Shown: positions 18,340 through 28,370 of the stretch, one piece after another
How positions within the stretch are numbered: position 1 is the stretch's first letter
Layout: the number at the start of each line of letters is the position of its first letter
Source: Nostoc sp. RI_552
Lineage (GTDB): Bacteria; Cyanobacteriota; Cyanobacteriia; Cyanobacteriales; Nostocaceae
Assembly (NCBI GenBank): GCA_016124525.1
Contig: WGNO01000017.1
Location: 1 to 64,000, forward strand
Reading direction: 5' to 3'
DNA: 64,000 nt
Made by a program: the position numbers and the translations under genes
Notes under the pieces: model-generated
What the model was told of the DNA's origin: nothing
The model's input: the letters and a program-made list of their open reading frames with translations, nothing else
Database searches by the model: none

Positions 18340-19368
18340 ATGCAATTTATTGACCAAGCAGTAATCGAAGTTGAAGCTGGTAAAGGTGGCGATGGTATCG
18401 TGGCTTTTCGACGTGAAAAATACGTACCAGCAGGCGGCCCCTCTGGTGGGAACGGAGGAAAAGGCGGTTCAGTAATTTTTGTTGTTGATACAAACCTACA
18501 AACTTTACTGGACTTCAAATACAAGCATCATTTTAAAGCGGATGATGGTGGACGTGGTGGGCCAAACAATCGCACTGGAGCTAATGGTAAGGATTTTATC
18601 ATTGAAGTTCCCTCTGGTACTTCTGTTTATGATGGCAGTACAAGTGCTTTACTGTGTGATTTAATTGACCCTGGACAACGTTTTCTAGTTGCTGAAGGTG
18701 GAAAAGGTGGACTAGGAAATCAGCATTTTTTGAGTAACCGTAACCGCGCCCCAGAATATGCTTTACCTGGACTACCTGGCGAAATGAAGGTACTGCGCCT
18801 AGAGTTGAAACTTTTGGCAGAAGTAGGTATTATTGGCTTACCAAATGCTGGTAAATCTACACTAATTTCTTCTCTATCAGCTGCATGTCCCAAAATTGCT
18901 GACTACCCCTTTACAACTCTTATTCCCAATTTGGGTGTAGTCAGAAAACCCACTGGTGATGGTACTGTTTTCGCCGATATTCCCGGTTTGATTGCAGGTG
19001 CTTCCCAAGGTGCAGGTTTGGGATACGATTTTTTGCGCCACATTGAACGCACAAAAGTTCTGCTACACTTAATTGATGCCACCAGCGAAGATGTGATTCG
19101 TGACTACAAAATAATTCAGCAAGAGTTACAAGCCTACGGACGAGGTTTAGCAAAGCGTCCGCAAATTTTAGCCTTGAACAAGATTGATGCAGTTGATAGA
19201 GAAACAGTAGATTTAGAAGCATTGGCTACTCAACTAAATCACCTTTGTCTATCTCCGGTTTTTTTGATTTCAGCAGTTACCCGCACTGGGTTAGAACCAA
19301 TGTTGCAAGAGTTGTGGACAATTCTTGATCAAGTTAAGGCCGCTGAAAAAGTGGAAGTATTGACATAG
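18340..19368 (+). CDS. obgE: Obg/CgtA GTPase
   Basis: Ribosome-associated GTPase in large-subunit assembly and stress response. 342 residues: glycine-rich Obg domain (1-158, [30 protein letters not shown]) and a G domain with G1 GLPNAGKST (about 164), G3 DIPGLIAGA and G4 NKID. It lacks the C-terminal OCT extension, as do many cyanobacterial Obg proteins. The start ATG 18340 has no Shine-Dalgarno sequence because the heptamer array fills the space just upstream. Monocistronic. Confidence 0.95.
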   Translation: MQFIDQAVIEVEAGKGGDGIVAFRREKYVPAGGPSGGNGGKGGSVIFVVDTNLQTLLDFKYKHHFKADDGGRGGPNNRTGANGKDFIIEVPSGTSVYDGSTSALLCDLIDPGQRFLVAEGGKGGLGNQHFLSNRNRAPEYALPGLPGEMKVLRLELKLLAEVGIIGLPNAGKSTLISSLSAACPKIADYPFTTLIPNLGVVRKPTGDGTVFADIPGLIAGASQGAGLGYDFLRHIERTKVLLHLIDATSEDVIRDYKIIQQELQAYGRGLAKRPQILALNKIDAVDRETVDLEALATQLNHLCLSPVFLISAVTRTGLEPMLQELWTILDQVKAAEKVEVLT

Positions 19369-19482
19369 GTATTCTTTATGGGGCTTTGACATTGGCATTA
19401 CAGCACACTTGATTTGAGTGAATTACACCCTTAGCGGGCAATACTTGTACTGAGCGCATCCCATGGCTTGCGTCCTGTAGCC

Positions 19483-19500
19483 GTAGTGTGCCCGCACTAC
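19483..19500 (+). terminator. small hairpin downstream of obgE
   Basis: GTAGTG (19483-19488) and CACTAC (19495-19500) form a stem with a six-base loop in a region with other broken GCGT/AGCC repeat fragments. There is no clean T-run, so it is weak evidence for termination. Confidence 0.35.
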
Positions 19501-19583
19501 AAGAGTTTGATTGTTGATCCACGTAGCTCATTTACCTGCAATCTGAAGAAAAGAATTTCATGGGGAAGCCCAGAAGTTCACAG

Positions 19584-20693
19584 TTAAATTTTGAGAAACC
19601 AACGTTGATGATACATCAGGTCAGCAATTGCTAACCAAAATAAAAGGGTGACTAGGGCAAATAATAGTGAACCGTTGAGATTACCCGCCCAAGATGCAAA
19701 GATGTTTTGATAAATCCAGTTGTAGGTGGTGAGAGCAGTTTCTCCTGTGCCAATTTTGGTTTTAACTAGGATTTTAATTAACAAAACGGATGCAATGAAT
19801 AAAGCGATGGCATTTAAGCCCATAGTTTCAAAAGGCTTACTCCAGCGTCGGATTTTTCGCACTTCCATCAGTTCGTAACAAGCTGCTAATAATACTAAAG
19901 CCCAACCACTGGTGAACATTACATAGGAACTTGTCCACAGTTTTTTGTTAATGGGAAATGCCCAGCCCCACCCCCAACCAATAATTAAGCAACCAATACC
20001 AAATAATGCTAACCCCAGGCTGGTGCGTGTCTCTACTGGTTGATTACGTATCCATTCCCCCGTAAAATATCCAATAAGCACACTAACCATAGCAGGAATA
20101 GTGCCAAATAATCCCTCTGGATCGCCTAAATTTTGATATCCATCACCTGCATATAGGTGGACTTGGGGAATAATTAAGCGGTCAATGTAAGCGCCAAAGT
20201 TCCCCACTCGTGTCAGTACCCCCGCCCCAAAATCCGGAACTGGTACATACATCATAGTTAGCCAATAGCCGATAAGTAATACACCTGCTAGTATCCATTG
20301 TCCTTTCCGCGGTAGGTTAAGGACTACAAGGGAAGCAAACAGGTAAGTGATACTGATACGCTGTAATACTCCCATAATACGGATATTGCTTAAATCAAAT
20401 GTCCAAATCCCCTGATTCCAGAAGCCATTGAGTAATAACCCCAAGCAAAAGAGCATGACGGCACGGGGTAAAATACGCCAGTAAGCTTTTTCGGTGTACT
20501 TTGATAAGGAAAATGACATTGCTACACCAACAATAAATAAAAAATAAGGAAACACTAAGTCTGTTGGTGTGCAGCCGTGCCAATCAGCATGGGCTAAGGG
20601 GGGATACACATCACCTGCAACTCCCGCCATGTTAACAAGAATCATGGCAGCAATGGTAATACCTCGAAAAACATCCAGTGAAGATAAGCGCAT
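19584..20693 (-). CDS. membrane acyltransferase-like protein (HGSNAT/DUF5009 type)
   Basis: 369 residues with about ten hydrophobic helices. The start RLSSLDVFRGITIAAMILVN, followed by DWHGCTPTDLVFPYFLFIVG, is diagnostic of the heparan-alpha-glucosaminide N-acetyltransferase-like family, which includes the catalytic His (H40 in ADWHGC). These proteins are thought to pass acyl groups across the inner membrane to a sugar. The bacterial substrate is unknown. ATG 20693 begins right at the family motif. It is divergent from the polysaccharide deacetylase, 86 bases apart; a joint role in cell-surface glycan modification is possible but unproven. Confidence 0.8.
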   Translation of the reverse strand: MRLSSLDVFRGITIAAMILVNMAGVAGDVYPPLAHADWHGCTPTDLVFPYFLFIVGVAMSFSLSKYTEKAYWRILPRAVMLFCLGLLLNGFWNQGIWTFDLSNIRIMGVLQRISITYLFASLVVLNLPRKGQWILAGVLLIGYWLTMMYVPVPDFGAGVLTRVGNFGAYIDRLIIPQVHLYAGDGYQNLGDPEGLFGTIPAMVSVLIGYFTGEWIRNQPVETRTSLGLALFGIGCLIIGWGWGWAFPINKKLWTSSYVMFTSGWALVLLAACYELMEVRKIRRWSKPFETMGLNAIALFIASVLLIKILVKTKIGTGETALTTYNWIYQNIFASWAGNLNGSLLFALVTLLFWLAIADLMYHQRWFLKI

Positions 20694-20779
20694 AGAAGTT
20701 TATATTTAATTAGTCACTAATGCACAAATATCTTAATTTTTTTAACCGCTAAACTAAGACAAGCTACAAAAAACTCAAA

Positions 20780-21484
20780 ATGCAGTTAGCGCCCTTATAC
20801 CCTTTTCTTTATCACATTCTCCAACCCAGTTTTCCTAACTGTCTTTGGAGTGGTAATCCCCATGTCAAAGCAATTGCTATCTCTTTTGATGATGGCCCCC
20901 ACCCGGAATACACACCCCAAGTATTGACTGTATTAGAACGTCACAACATCAAAGCCAGTTTTTTTTGCTTGGGTGCTTGTGTGAACCGCTTTCCGTCTAT
21001 TGCCAAAGCTATATGCGATGGCGGACACTGGATTGGATTACATGGTTATGAGCATCGCTGTTTTCCCACACTTTCCCCAAATGACCTGCAAAATAGTTTA
21101 GAAAAAACTCAACTGGCTATTTACAATGCTTGTGGTTTGACACCAGAAGAAGTTAGAGATGTGCGACCCCCCAACGGTTTATTTACACCCCAAACTTTAC
21201 GACTATTCCTCAAATGGAATTACCGTCCAGTAATGTGGAGTGTCGTACCGGAAGATTGGGTCAGCCCGGGAGTTGCCACCGTAGTCCAACGAGTTATTAA
21301 ACAAGTGCAAAATGGTTCACTAATTGTCTTGCATGATGGTTCCTTTGGTGGACAATATGTTGCTGTGACAATTCAAGCACTGATTCCCCAATTGCTACAC
21401 CAAGGCTATGAATTTGTAACAGTTGATGCTTTATGGAAGCAAAATAAAAGCAACCATAATCTCATAGCCAGGAATTCTGATTGA
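20780..21484 (+). CDS. polysaccharide deacetylase (NodB domain)
   Basis: 234 residues, almost all NodB homology domain. All five motifs are visible: SFDDGPHPEYTP (metal-binding and catalytic Asp pair), HGYEH (variant of HSxxH), RPPNG (active-site Arg), DWVSPG, and IVLHDG (the catalytic His motif). It should remove acetyl groups from N-acetylglucosamine polymers or peptidoglycan. There is no signal peptide or membrane anchor, so it is either cytoplasmic or exported another way; a missed upstream start is not seen. The start ATG 20780 has no strong ribosome site. Confidence 0.88.
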   Translation: MQLAPLYPFLYHILQPSFPNCLWSGNPHVKAIAISFDDGPHPEYTPQVLTVLERHNIKASFFCLGACVNRFPSIAKAICDGGHWIGLHGYEHRCFPTLSPNDLQNSLEKTQLAIYNACGLTPEEVRDVRPPNGLFTPQTLRLFLKWNYRPVMWSVVPEDWVSPGVATVVQRVIKQVQNGSLIVLHDGSFGGQYVAVTIQALIPQLLHQGYEFVTVDALWKQNKSNHNLIARNSD

Positions 21485-21660
21485 TTCGGGAGCTAAAAAT
21501 TACTAATTACTTTATTAGCACTGTTAGCACAGCCACCTGTAGCCCACAATGCCCTGAGAATTAGCTATACTTGGCTTTCCTTGTTGAGTAATTTTTGTCT
21601 CAGAAGTGCCAGCCCTCACTGAGGCTGATTTCCCACTACTCAATAAATTGTGCATTTTAC

Positions 21661-21909
21661 CTAACGTGAGCCTAGTCTACCCACAGGCTTGTCTAATGAC
21701 TCATTCATATCTTCAATTAGGTCTTCTACTTGGCAATTCAAGACTTTGCAAAACCTAATGATTCTTTCAATATAATCTGTCCCAGTCCTACCGCTTTCCC
21801 AATTTTGGATAGTGCTTTCAGTCACGCCCACAAGACGAGATAGCTCAAGCTGGGTTAGCCCTGCTTTTTCACGAAGGAAGGCGATCCTTGGTTTTGGCTT
21901 TTGTTTCAC
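21661..21909 (-). CDS. XRE-family helix-turn-helix regulator
   Basis: 82 residues starting at GTG 21907-21909. Residues 8-62 form a Cro/C1-type DNA-binding domain: IAFLREKAGLTQLELSRLVG, then VTESTIQNWESGRTG. The basic KQKPKPR leader is common in this small cyanobacterial subgroup. A short acidic tail (EDLIEDMNE) follows. There is no sensor domain and no adjacent toxin. Target unknown. Confidence 0.85.
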   Translation of the reverse strand: MKQKPKPRIAFLREKAGLTQLELSRLVGVTESTIQNWESGRTGTDYIERIIRFCKVLNCQVEDLIEDMNESLDKPVGRLGSR

Positions 21910-22213
21910 GGCTACAGCATTTTTATTTTATCCATCCTTGTATACTATATCACCAAAAAAATCAAAGCCGAGAAAATTACTAAACAATTTTATTTGTACT
22001 ACAAAATACTTAAAGCTTTGATCCGGATTACCCATCATGTCTGTGTGAAAATAGATAAAAAAATTGCTTGAGAAAAATCAACGTAAATTCCCCAAGGTTC
22101 AGCCTCGGCGGAAAAAGCGAAAACTCAAGTTCCGCCCAGGACAGTTTGGTTTGTGTAGTTCTGGGACTTCTACTCCCCAGGGTTAACAAGATTGAATACT
22201 GTGACTACTTCTA
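21910..22213. other. intergenic region with a short basic open frame
   Basis: From about 22062 a 41-codon plus-strand frame starting TTG encodes a very basic peptide (QPRRKKRKLKFRPGQFG). It is too short to call and matches nothing I recognise; it might be a scrap of a mobile element. Confidence 0.25.
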
Positions 22214-22504
22214 TCAACCGGAGAAATTATCTACTCTTACATCCTTCCAAATATCCGAAACTTGCCAACCTGAGTTACCCACAGATTGAACTATGGGATG
22301 AGTACGTAAAGGAATATAATTAACTTCCCTATCCTCTATTATATATTCTTGATATTCTTCAACTATGGGTTCTGGGGGAATCACACTATCCAGTGGAACA
22401 CCTTTTTCTTCTGCTTCCTCCATGAGCTTGATTTTATCGAGGAGAAGTTTTTCAGATTTTTTGATTAGTTTCATCTTAATTTCAGGGGGTAGAAAACTGG
22501 ACAT
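22214..22504 (-). CDS. hypothetical protein, 96 residues
   Basis: The frame starts at ATG 22502-22504. The N-terminal half is a charged amphipathic helix (KMKLIKKSEKLLLDKIKLME) followed by EKGVPLDSVIPPEPIVEEYQ, and a beta-like tail (REVNYIPLRTHPIVQ). The codon use and lack of low complexity suggest it is real, but I recognise no family. There is no good ribosome binding site. A pair of hairpins 190-240 bases upstream could lie in its leader. Confidence 0.45.
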   Translation of the reverse strand: MSSFLPPEIKMKLIKKSEKLLLDKIKLMEEAEEKGVPLDSVIPPEPIVEEYQEYIIEDREVNYIPLRTHPIVQSVGNSGWQVSDIWKDVRVDNFSG

Positions 22505-23135
22505 TAAAAAAAACGAAAATCCTTATACTGATTCTGAAATAGGCTAGTGTAGTCTTTCAAGAATCTTTAGAGATATCCGCAAAACAAAAAGTTATTATTA
22601 ACTTTGTAAGAATACTTACTGGCCAAAGACCATACTACAGCAACAATACTGTAAATATCTAGGCATTCACCACAATCTTAATAAATAGTTTCTACAACAC
22701 CAAGACTTTTGCCAACTTGGTGAAGCTTTCACAGCCTTCTAGGCTGTAGCCAAAGTTTAAGGTTGTTGTTAAGCTATGCTAATTTCAACCAAAAAACAAC
22801 ATTTTGGCAAGTAAACTGACAACCCAGCACTTGGGCTATCCCAGGTCTTATTCCTACACTACCCTCCACTCACCATCACATTTCATCAGTGTTGAAGCAG
22901 CCTTGAGATGTTGTTTCCGATATTTATTTAAAAAATTTTCTAAGTACTGTGGAAATGAGTCAATAAAGTTTTGCTTATAGCTTATATGTACTTTATTGGC
23001 TTTTTATTGGCTACCGTAATAGCCAAAATAAACTCTGAAATAAAAAAAGCCATGGCCAGCGGACAAAGGTAATGGCATCGCCCTTTGTTAAACTGTTTTA
23101 TCTTACTACAAAAATTTCTGTACCAAGGTATAAAA
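22505..23135. other. 631-base intergenic region with two tandem hairpins
   Basis: No coding frame is convincing. Hairpin one: CACCAAG (22698-22704) with CTTGGTG (22716-22722). Hairpin two: ACAGCC (22731-22736) with GGCTGT (22742-22747). They lie nine bases apart, so the region may encode a small structured RNA or a leader. The rest is featureless, including the 388 bases before the glmS stop. Confidence 0.4.
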
Positions 23136-25034
23136 TTACTCAACCGTAACACTTTTCGCCAAGTTACGAGGCTGGTCAACATCCAAACCGCGACGGGCTG
23201 CTATGTGATAAGCCAATAGTTGCAAAGGAATCACAGTGAGAATAGGCGATAGCAACTCATCCACTTGGGAAACCGGGAGCAAATCGTTGAATATTTCCCC
23301 AGCTTCGCCATCATTGAAGGGAGTTACACCAATTAACCGAGAATCTCTGGCTTTGGCTTCTTGAGCATTGGAAATCACTTTTTCGTATACACCACCAGGA
23401 ACCGCGATGGCCACCACTGGAACTTTCGCTTCTAATAAAGCAATGGGTCCATGTTTCATTTCCCCCGCCGGATAACCTTCAGCGTGAATGTAGCTGATTT
23501 CCTTTAATTTTAAAGCTCCTTCTAAGGCAATGGGAAAATTAATTCCCCTACCTAAAAAGATAAAATCTTTGGTTTCTGCAAAATCATGTGCTAAATGTTC
23601 CGTTAAACTTTCCTGAGTTTGTAAAGCCGTTTCAATTTCTTGAGGAATTTGCCGCAACCCGTTAATAATCTCCGCTATTTTCCCTAGCGCAACTGTCTGA
23701 CGACGAGCAGCTAAATCTAACGCCAAAGCGTAAAATGCCATAAGTTGAGCTGTAAAAGTTTTCGTAGCTGCTACACCAATTTCAATTCCGGCTAAAGTGT
23801 TGATAATATGGGGAACCATTAACCCCAAACTACTTTCTGGGCGATTGGTAATACCTAAAAGTCGCGCTCGATACTTAAGTTCCTTCCCTTGGCGACGTTC
23901 TTTTTCCATCCCTAAAGCCGCTAAAGTATCAGCAGTTTCTCCTGATTGGGTAACACCAATAATTAGTGTATTTGCCGTTAAGGGCGAGGGTGCATAGCGA
24001 TACTCAGAAGCATAATGTACTTGAGTAGAAATTCCAGCTATTTGCTCAATTAAATATTTTCCTATTAATGCCGCGTGCCAACTCGTACCACAGGCAACAA
24101 TGTTTATTTGTTCTAAATCTGCGTAAAATTCAGTAGACAAACCGAGGTTAATTGGTGAAGGAGATTCAGCAGAATTACTCTCAGTATCAAAGTAAGCTGC
24201 TAAACTGGCTCTTACTACTCCTGGCTGCTCATAAATTTCTTTAAGCATGAAGTGTTTGAATCCCTGCTTTTCTACCATGGTGGGATTCAAATTCAGCATT
24301 CGTGGTTGTTTTTTCAACCTTTCACCAGCAAAGTTATAGATTTCCACACCTAATGGTGTCATCCGGGCAATTTCACCATTTTCCAGCGGCAAAACTGCAC
24401 GAGTATGAGTTACAATCGCTGGTGTGTCGGAAGCGCAAAAGAACTCACCTTGGCCAAAGCCAATTACCAGAGGAGCTTGTTGACGGACAACAATCAATTC
24501 ATCTGGGTAATCAGCAGATATGGCTGCGATGGCAAATGCTCCCTGAAGATGGTTAACAGATTGACGAATCGCCTCTAAAAAACGAGAAGGGGAAGTGGGG
24601 ACATGGGGGGCTGGAGGATTGTTTAAGAATTCAGCTATGAGGTGGGGAATTACTTCAGTGTCGGTTTCAGAAACGAATTGGTGGCCCTTTTGTTTGAGTT
24701 CTTCACGCAGATCCCGGTAGTTTTCCACAATGCCATTTTGTACCACCGCCACCCGCATGGCCATATCCATGTGGGGATGGGCATTATATTCCTCCGGCTT
24801 ACCATGAGTTGCCCAGCGAGTGTGGCCAATACCAATTTGGGCAGGAGTCACTGTTTGTTCTAGTTTAGAACGCAGGTTATTTAGTTTCCCTTTAGCCCGA
24901 ACACAATGTACTTCATCTTCCCAAACCGTGGCTATGCCGGCGGAGTCATAACCGCGATATTCGAGTTTTTCTAGCCCAGCCACTAAAATATCTGTTGCCG
25001 CTTGAGTGCCTATATAACCAACGATTCCACACAT
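23136..25034 (-). CDS. glmS: glutamine--fructose-6-phosphate aminotransferase (isomerizing)
   Basis: Makes glucosamine-6-phosphate, the entry to UDP-GlcNAc for peptidoglycan and lipid A. 632 residues starting MCGIVGYIG, where Cys2 is the glutaminase nucleophile once Met1 is removed. The class II glutamine amidotransferase domain (1-240, GIGHTRWATHGKP) is followed by two SIS sugar-isomerase domains (about 310-440 and 480-610; GVTQSGETADT is the sugar-phosphate loop). The C terminus DQPRNLAKSVTVE is conserved. Monocistronic. No glmS ribozyme is expected or seen. Confidence 0.97.
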   Translation of the reverse strand: MCGIVGYIGTQAATDILVAGLEKLEYRGYDSAGIATVWEDEVHCVRAKGKLNNLRSKLEQTVTPAQIGIGHTRWATHGKPEEYNAHPHMDMAMRVAVVQNGIVENYRDLREELKQKGHQFVSETDTEVIPHLIAEFLNNPPAPHVPTSPSRFLEAIRQSVNHLQGAFAIAAISADYPDELIVVRQQAPLVIGFGQGEFFCASDTPAIVTHTRAVLPLENGEIARMTPLGVEIYNFAGERLKKQPRMLNLNPTMVEKQGFKHFMLKEIYEQPGVVRASLAAYFDTESNSAESPSPINLGLSTEFYADLEQINIVACGTSWHAALIGKYLIEQIAGISTQVHYASEYRYAPSPLTANTLIIGVTQSGETADTLAALGMEKERRQGKELKYRARLLGITNRPESSLGLMVPHIINTLAGIEIGVAATKTFTAQLMAFYALALDLAARRQTVALGKIAEIINGLRQIPQEIETALQTQESLTEHLAHDFAETKDFIFLGRGINFPIALEGALKLKEISYIHAEGYPAGEMKHGPIALLEAKVPVVAIAVPGGVYEKVISNAQEAKARDSRLIGVTPFNDGEAGEIFNDLLPVSQVDELLSPILTVIPLQLLAYHIAARRGLDVDQPRNLAKSVTVE

Positions 25035-25315
25035 TACCTACGCCACTCTGATTTGAATATGATTTAATTTAATCTAGTTGGTAACATAAAAGCACCATTT
25101 TGTCCAAATAAACAAGGCGGAATTAGCTCTCTATGCTACCAGATATGGTGTTGATTTTTCAGCTTTGACATTTTCCTTGCCAAGGAAAATGTCAGGTGTT
25201 TAGTTGGACTGAGAGAAAAATTTAGTAGGGTGAGCAGTACCCACCCCACCATCCTAAAGCACCTTGCTATGGAATCACTCAATGTCAACCAAATCAGGAA
25301 TTGGCAATAAACTCC

Positions 25316-26042
<727 letters not shown>

Positions 26043-26408
26043 ATGCATCCAGAGTCTCTACCTAGCGAGGTGATTCTGACAAATCCTAGTCAGTCCCTCG
26101 GCAAACTCCATCTTGATTGGACACCCCAACCAGGAAACTACGTCGATTTTCAAGGTAAAACTTATGCAGTATTAGAACGCCGTCACAGATACCAATTTAA
26201 ATCCGGGCGTTACCACCTGCGGAATATAGCCCTTTACGTGCAGTCTATCACAAAACCAACAGAGAAAACTTTAGTACACGGACGCTGGGTAATTGGTGAT
26301 GCTACCTGTAGCTACAATGCACAGTCAGAAATTATGCGCTGTGCTGTCAACCCGGAAGGTCCTTGTGATTCTTGCCGCTTCTACGAAAAATCCGAAGTCA
26401 AGAGTTAG
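26043..26408 (+). CDS. DUF6464 family protein
   Basis: 121 residues, recognised as the cyanobacterial DUF6464 family by YAVLERRHRYQFKSGRYHL in the middle and the C-terminal cysteine cluster CAVNPEGPCDSCRFYE, which has CxxC spacing and may bind a metal or Fe-S cluster. No signal peptide. Function unknown. It is convergent with fmt, 17 bases apart. Confidence 0.8.
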   Translation: MHPESLPSEVILTNPSQSLGKLHLDWTPQPGNYVDFQGKTYAVLERRHRYQFKSGRYHLRNIALYVQSITKPTEKTLVHGRWVIGDATCSYNAQSEIMRCAVNPEGPCDSCRFYEKSEVKS

Positions 26409-26425
26409 CAACGACTTACCAAGGG

Positions 26426-27427
26426 TTAACCATTGCCCAACATTTCACCCACAGTTAAACGGTTACCATTAACAAAATCCCATCCTGACTGGGGACGTTT
26501 ACCAGCTAACTGAACTTCTCGTAAAAGTAGCAAACCCTCACCCGTTTGGATAATGGCACCAATTCCCTTGGCGATGCTCACCACTGCTCCTGGAATACCC
26601 GATATATTTGATAAATCAGGCAATTTTTGGTGTATTTGTATTAACTCAGCTGTCGGCTTATAACGGTAAGCATCACCAACGGGAACAGAGGCTAGAATTT
26701 TTATTCCTTGATCGCGAAAAGTGGCTGTGCAGTTAGGGTAAAAACCTCTGATTTGATTATGTAATTGAATAGCGCTCTTTGACCAATCCAAACTGTAGTT
26801 ATGCTTTTGAATCAAAGGTGCATAGGTCGCTTCAGACTCATCTTGATGAATAGCCTCAATTTCCCTACTTTCCCACTTAAACAAAGTTTCCAGTAACAAA
26901 TCTCCACCAAGAACAGATAGCCTCTCAGCCAAATCTTGGGCATGATCTAACGATCTAATAGGTGTAGTGGCTTTCAAGAGCATCGCCCCAGTATCCATGC
27001 CCACATCCATCAGCATCGTAGTGACCCCGGTTTCTGTTTCGCCGTTGTACAGACACCACTGAATTGGTGCTGCACCACGATACTTCGGTAAAATCGACCC
27101 ATGCACATTAATACAACCCAACCTCGGCATATCCAATATTTCTGCTGACAAAATCTGTCCATAGGCCACAACCACAAAAACATCCGCATTAAGTTGTCGC
27201 AGTTGAGTTAAAGTTTCAGTGTCCTTTTTAATTTTTTGTGGTTGCCACACAGGCAAGTTGTGGTTAAGTGCAACGGTTTTTACTGGTGATGGTATAAGTT
27301 TGTTACCCCGTTCCCGACGTTTATCAGGTTGGGTAACAACGGCCAAAACTTTAATATCTGGTTGATTCAGTAATTTATCTAAGGTTGGAACAGCAAAGTC
27401 AGGTGTTCCAAAAAATACTACTTTCAT
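26426..27427 (-). CDS. fmt: methionyl-tRNA formyltransferase
   Basis: Formylates initiator Met-tRNA using 10-formyltetrahydrofolate. 333 residues. The N-terminal Rossmann domain starts [17 protein letters not shown]. The catalytic Asn-His pair is in [20 protein letters not shown] and the Asp in [17 protein letters not shown]-terminal OB-like tRNA-binding domain follows (about 210-310). Monocistronic; def is not adjacent. Confidence 0.96.
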   Translation of the reverse strand: MKVVFFGTPDFAVPTLDKLLNQPDIKVLAVVTQPDKRRERGNKLIPSPVKTVALNHNLPVWQPQKIKKDTETLTQLRQLNADVFVVVAYGQILSAEILDMPRLGCINVHGSILPKYRGAAPIQWCLYNGETETGVTTMLMDVGMDTGAMLLKATTPIRSLDHAQDLAERLSVLGGDLLLETLFKWESREIEAIHQDESEATYAPLIQKHNYSLDWSKSAIQLHNQIRGFYPNCTATFRDQGIKILASVPVGDAYRYKPTAELIQIHQKLPDLSNISGIPGAVVSIAKGIGAIIQTGEGLLLLREVQLAGKRPQSGWDFVNGNRLTVGEMLGNG

Positions 27428-28370
27428 GTGAAATAATTAATGTTTCCTACAGGACAACATAAAACTAAAGTCATGACCACATTGCATAACATAGTCTTAT
27501 CAATTTTTGCCCATTTATGTACTCAATAGTAAGTAAATACTAAACCACTGAGAACCAACTGGAGGAAGGGGTGTCAATGTGCTATCCGCGTGCTATCTGC
27601 TATCTTATCCAGCCTTTAAAAAAAAACTACAAAATTAATTTTTTTCATGTTAAGGTAGTATTATATTGGCAAAAAGCAGGTTAGCCTGGTAGACTCAATG
27701 CACGAGAAGCCCACAGTCCAAAAACTTGGTATTGACTGTAGTGTGCGGAAGTTAGTCCCGTACAGTATAAACAAAAATAAGTTAATGTTCGGCGGGGAAC
27801 CAAAAGTCACTAAAAAGCCCAAACCTAGGGCTTGCTGAACTGTGGGGTTGCGTCACCATCATTGAGTTGTGCATTACCTTGTCCCAGCTTTTAAAGTAAC
27901 GCCTCACTTTCACCGTTATCGGGCGCTGCTCTATTTCAGCACCAATTAAGAGGGAAACTACCTGAGCCTTAGTTTTTGCTAAGGGCTGTGTACCAACAGA
28001 ACATTTATTTTGCTTTGCCTCTGTGTTGTTAGCAATTGTGCCCTACATGACGGGTTCAGCAATTTTTGACTCACACAAATTTCCATGTACTCGGGTATTA
28101 AGCCCAGAGGTAAGACCCCATTTTATGCAGTAACTTCTCGTTGATCTGCATTTGTTTTTGGTGGTAATCTCCAATAAAAAACAATTTGTTAGTAAAGAGG
28201 TATGGAGCATGATATTAAACTTTTGTGAAATTATCCAAAATTTAGATAAATTATTGTTTTCAAGGCCTTAAACATTTTAGCCTGTTCTTACACGTGTAAC
28301 TATCGCCTACTTTCTTGCTTCTTAGGCATTGCTCTTCACACAGCACCCGCCCTCTTTAGAGAGTCTACAT
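27428..28370. other. 943-base complex intergenic region
   Basis: Several things are visible, none certain. Around 27677-27840 on the plus strand a frame VSLVDSMHEKPTV resembles a TnpB C terminus. On the minus strand a frame ending at TAA 27782-27784 is open back to TAG 28043-28045 (87 codons) and beyond that stop to about 28190, reading like a degraded gene. Small hairpins lie at 27815-27833 (AAGCCC/GGGCTT) and 27967-27984 (CCTTAG/CTAAGG). The G+C content between 27700 and 28130 is visibly higher than in the A+T-rich flanks, so a decayed insertion or a structured RNA are both open. Confidence 0.35.
27782..28045 (-). pseudogene. possible decayed gene fragment
   Basis: Minus-strand open stretch of 87 codons plus stop without an ATG at its start. 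It reads TEAKQNKCSVGTQPLAKTKA, then QVVSLLIGAEIEQRPITVKV and RRYFKSWDKVMHNSMMVTQP. The same frame continues upstream past a single amber codon (28043-28045) for about 50 more codons (TKNKCRSTRSYCIKWGLTSG). I do not recognise the product. The opposite strand is open in the same phase, which weakens the case for coding. Confidence 0.25.
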
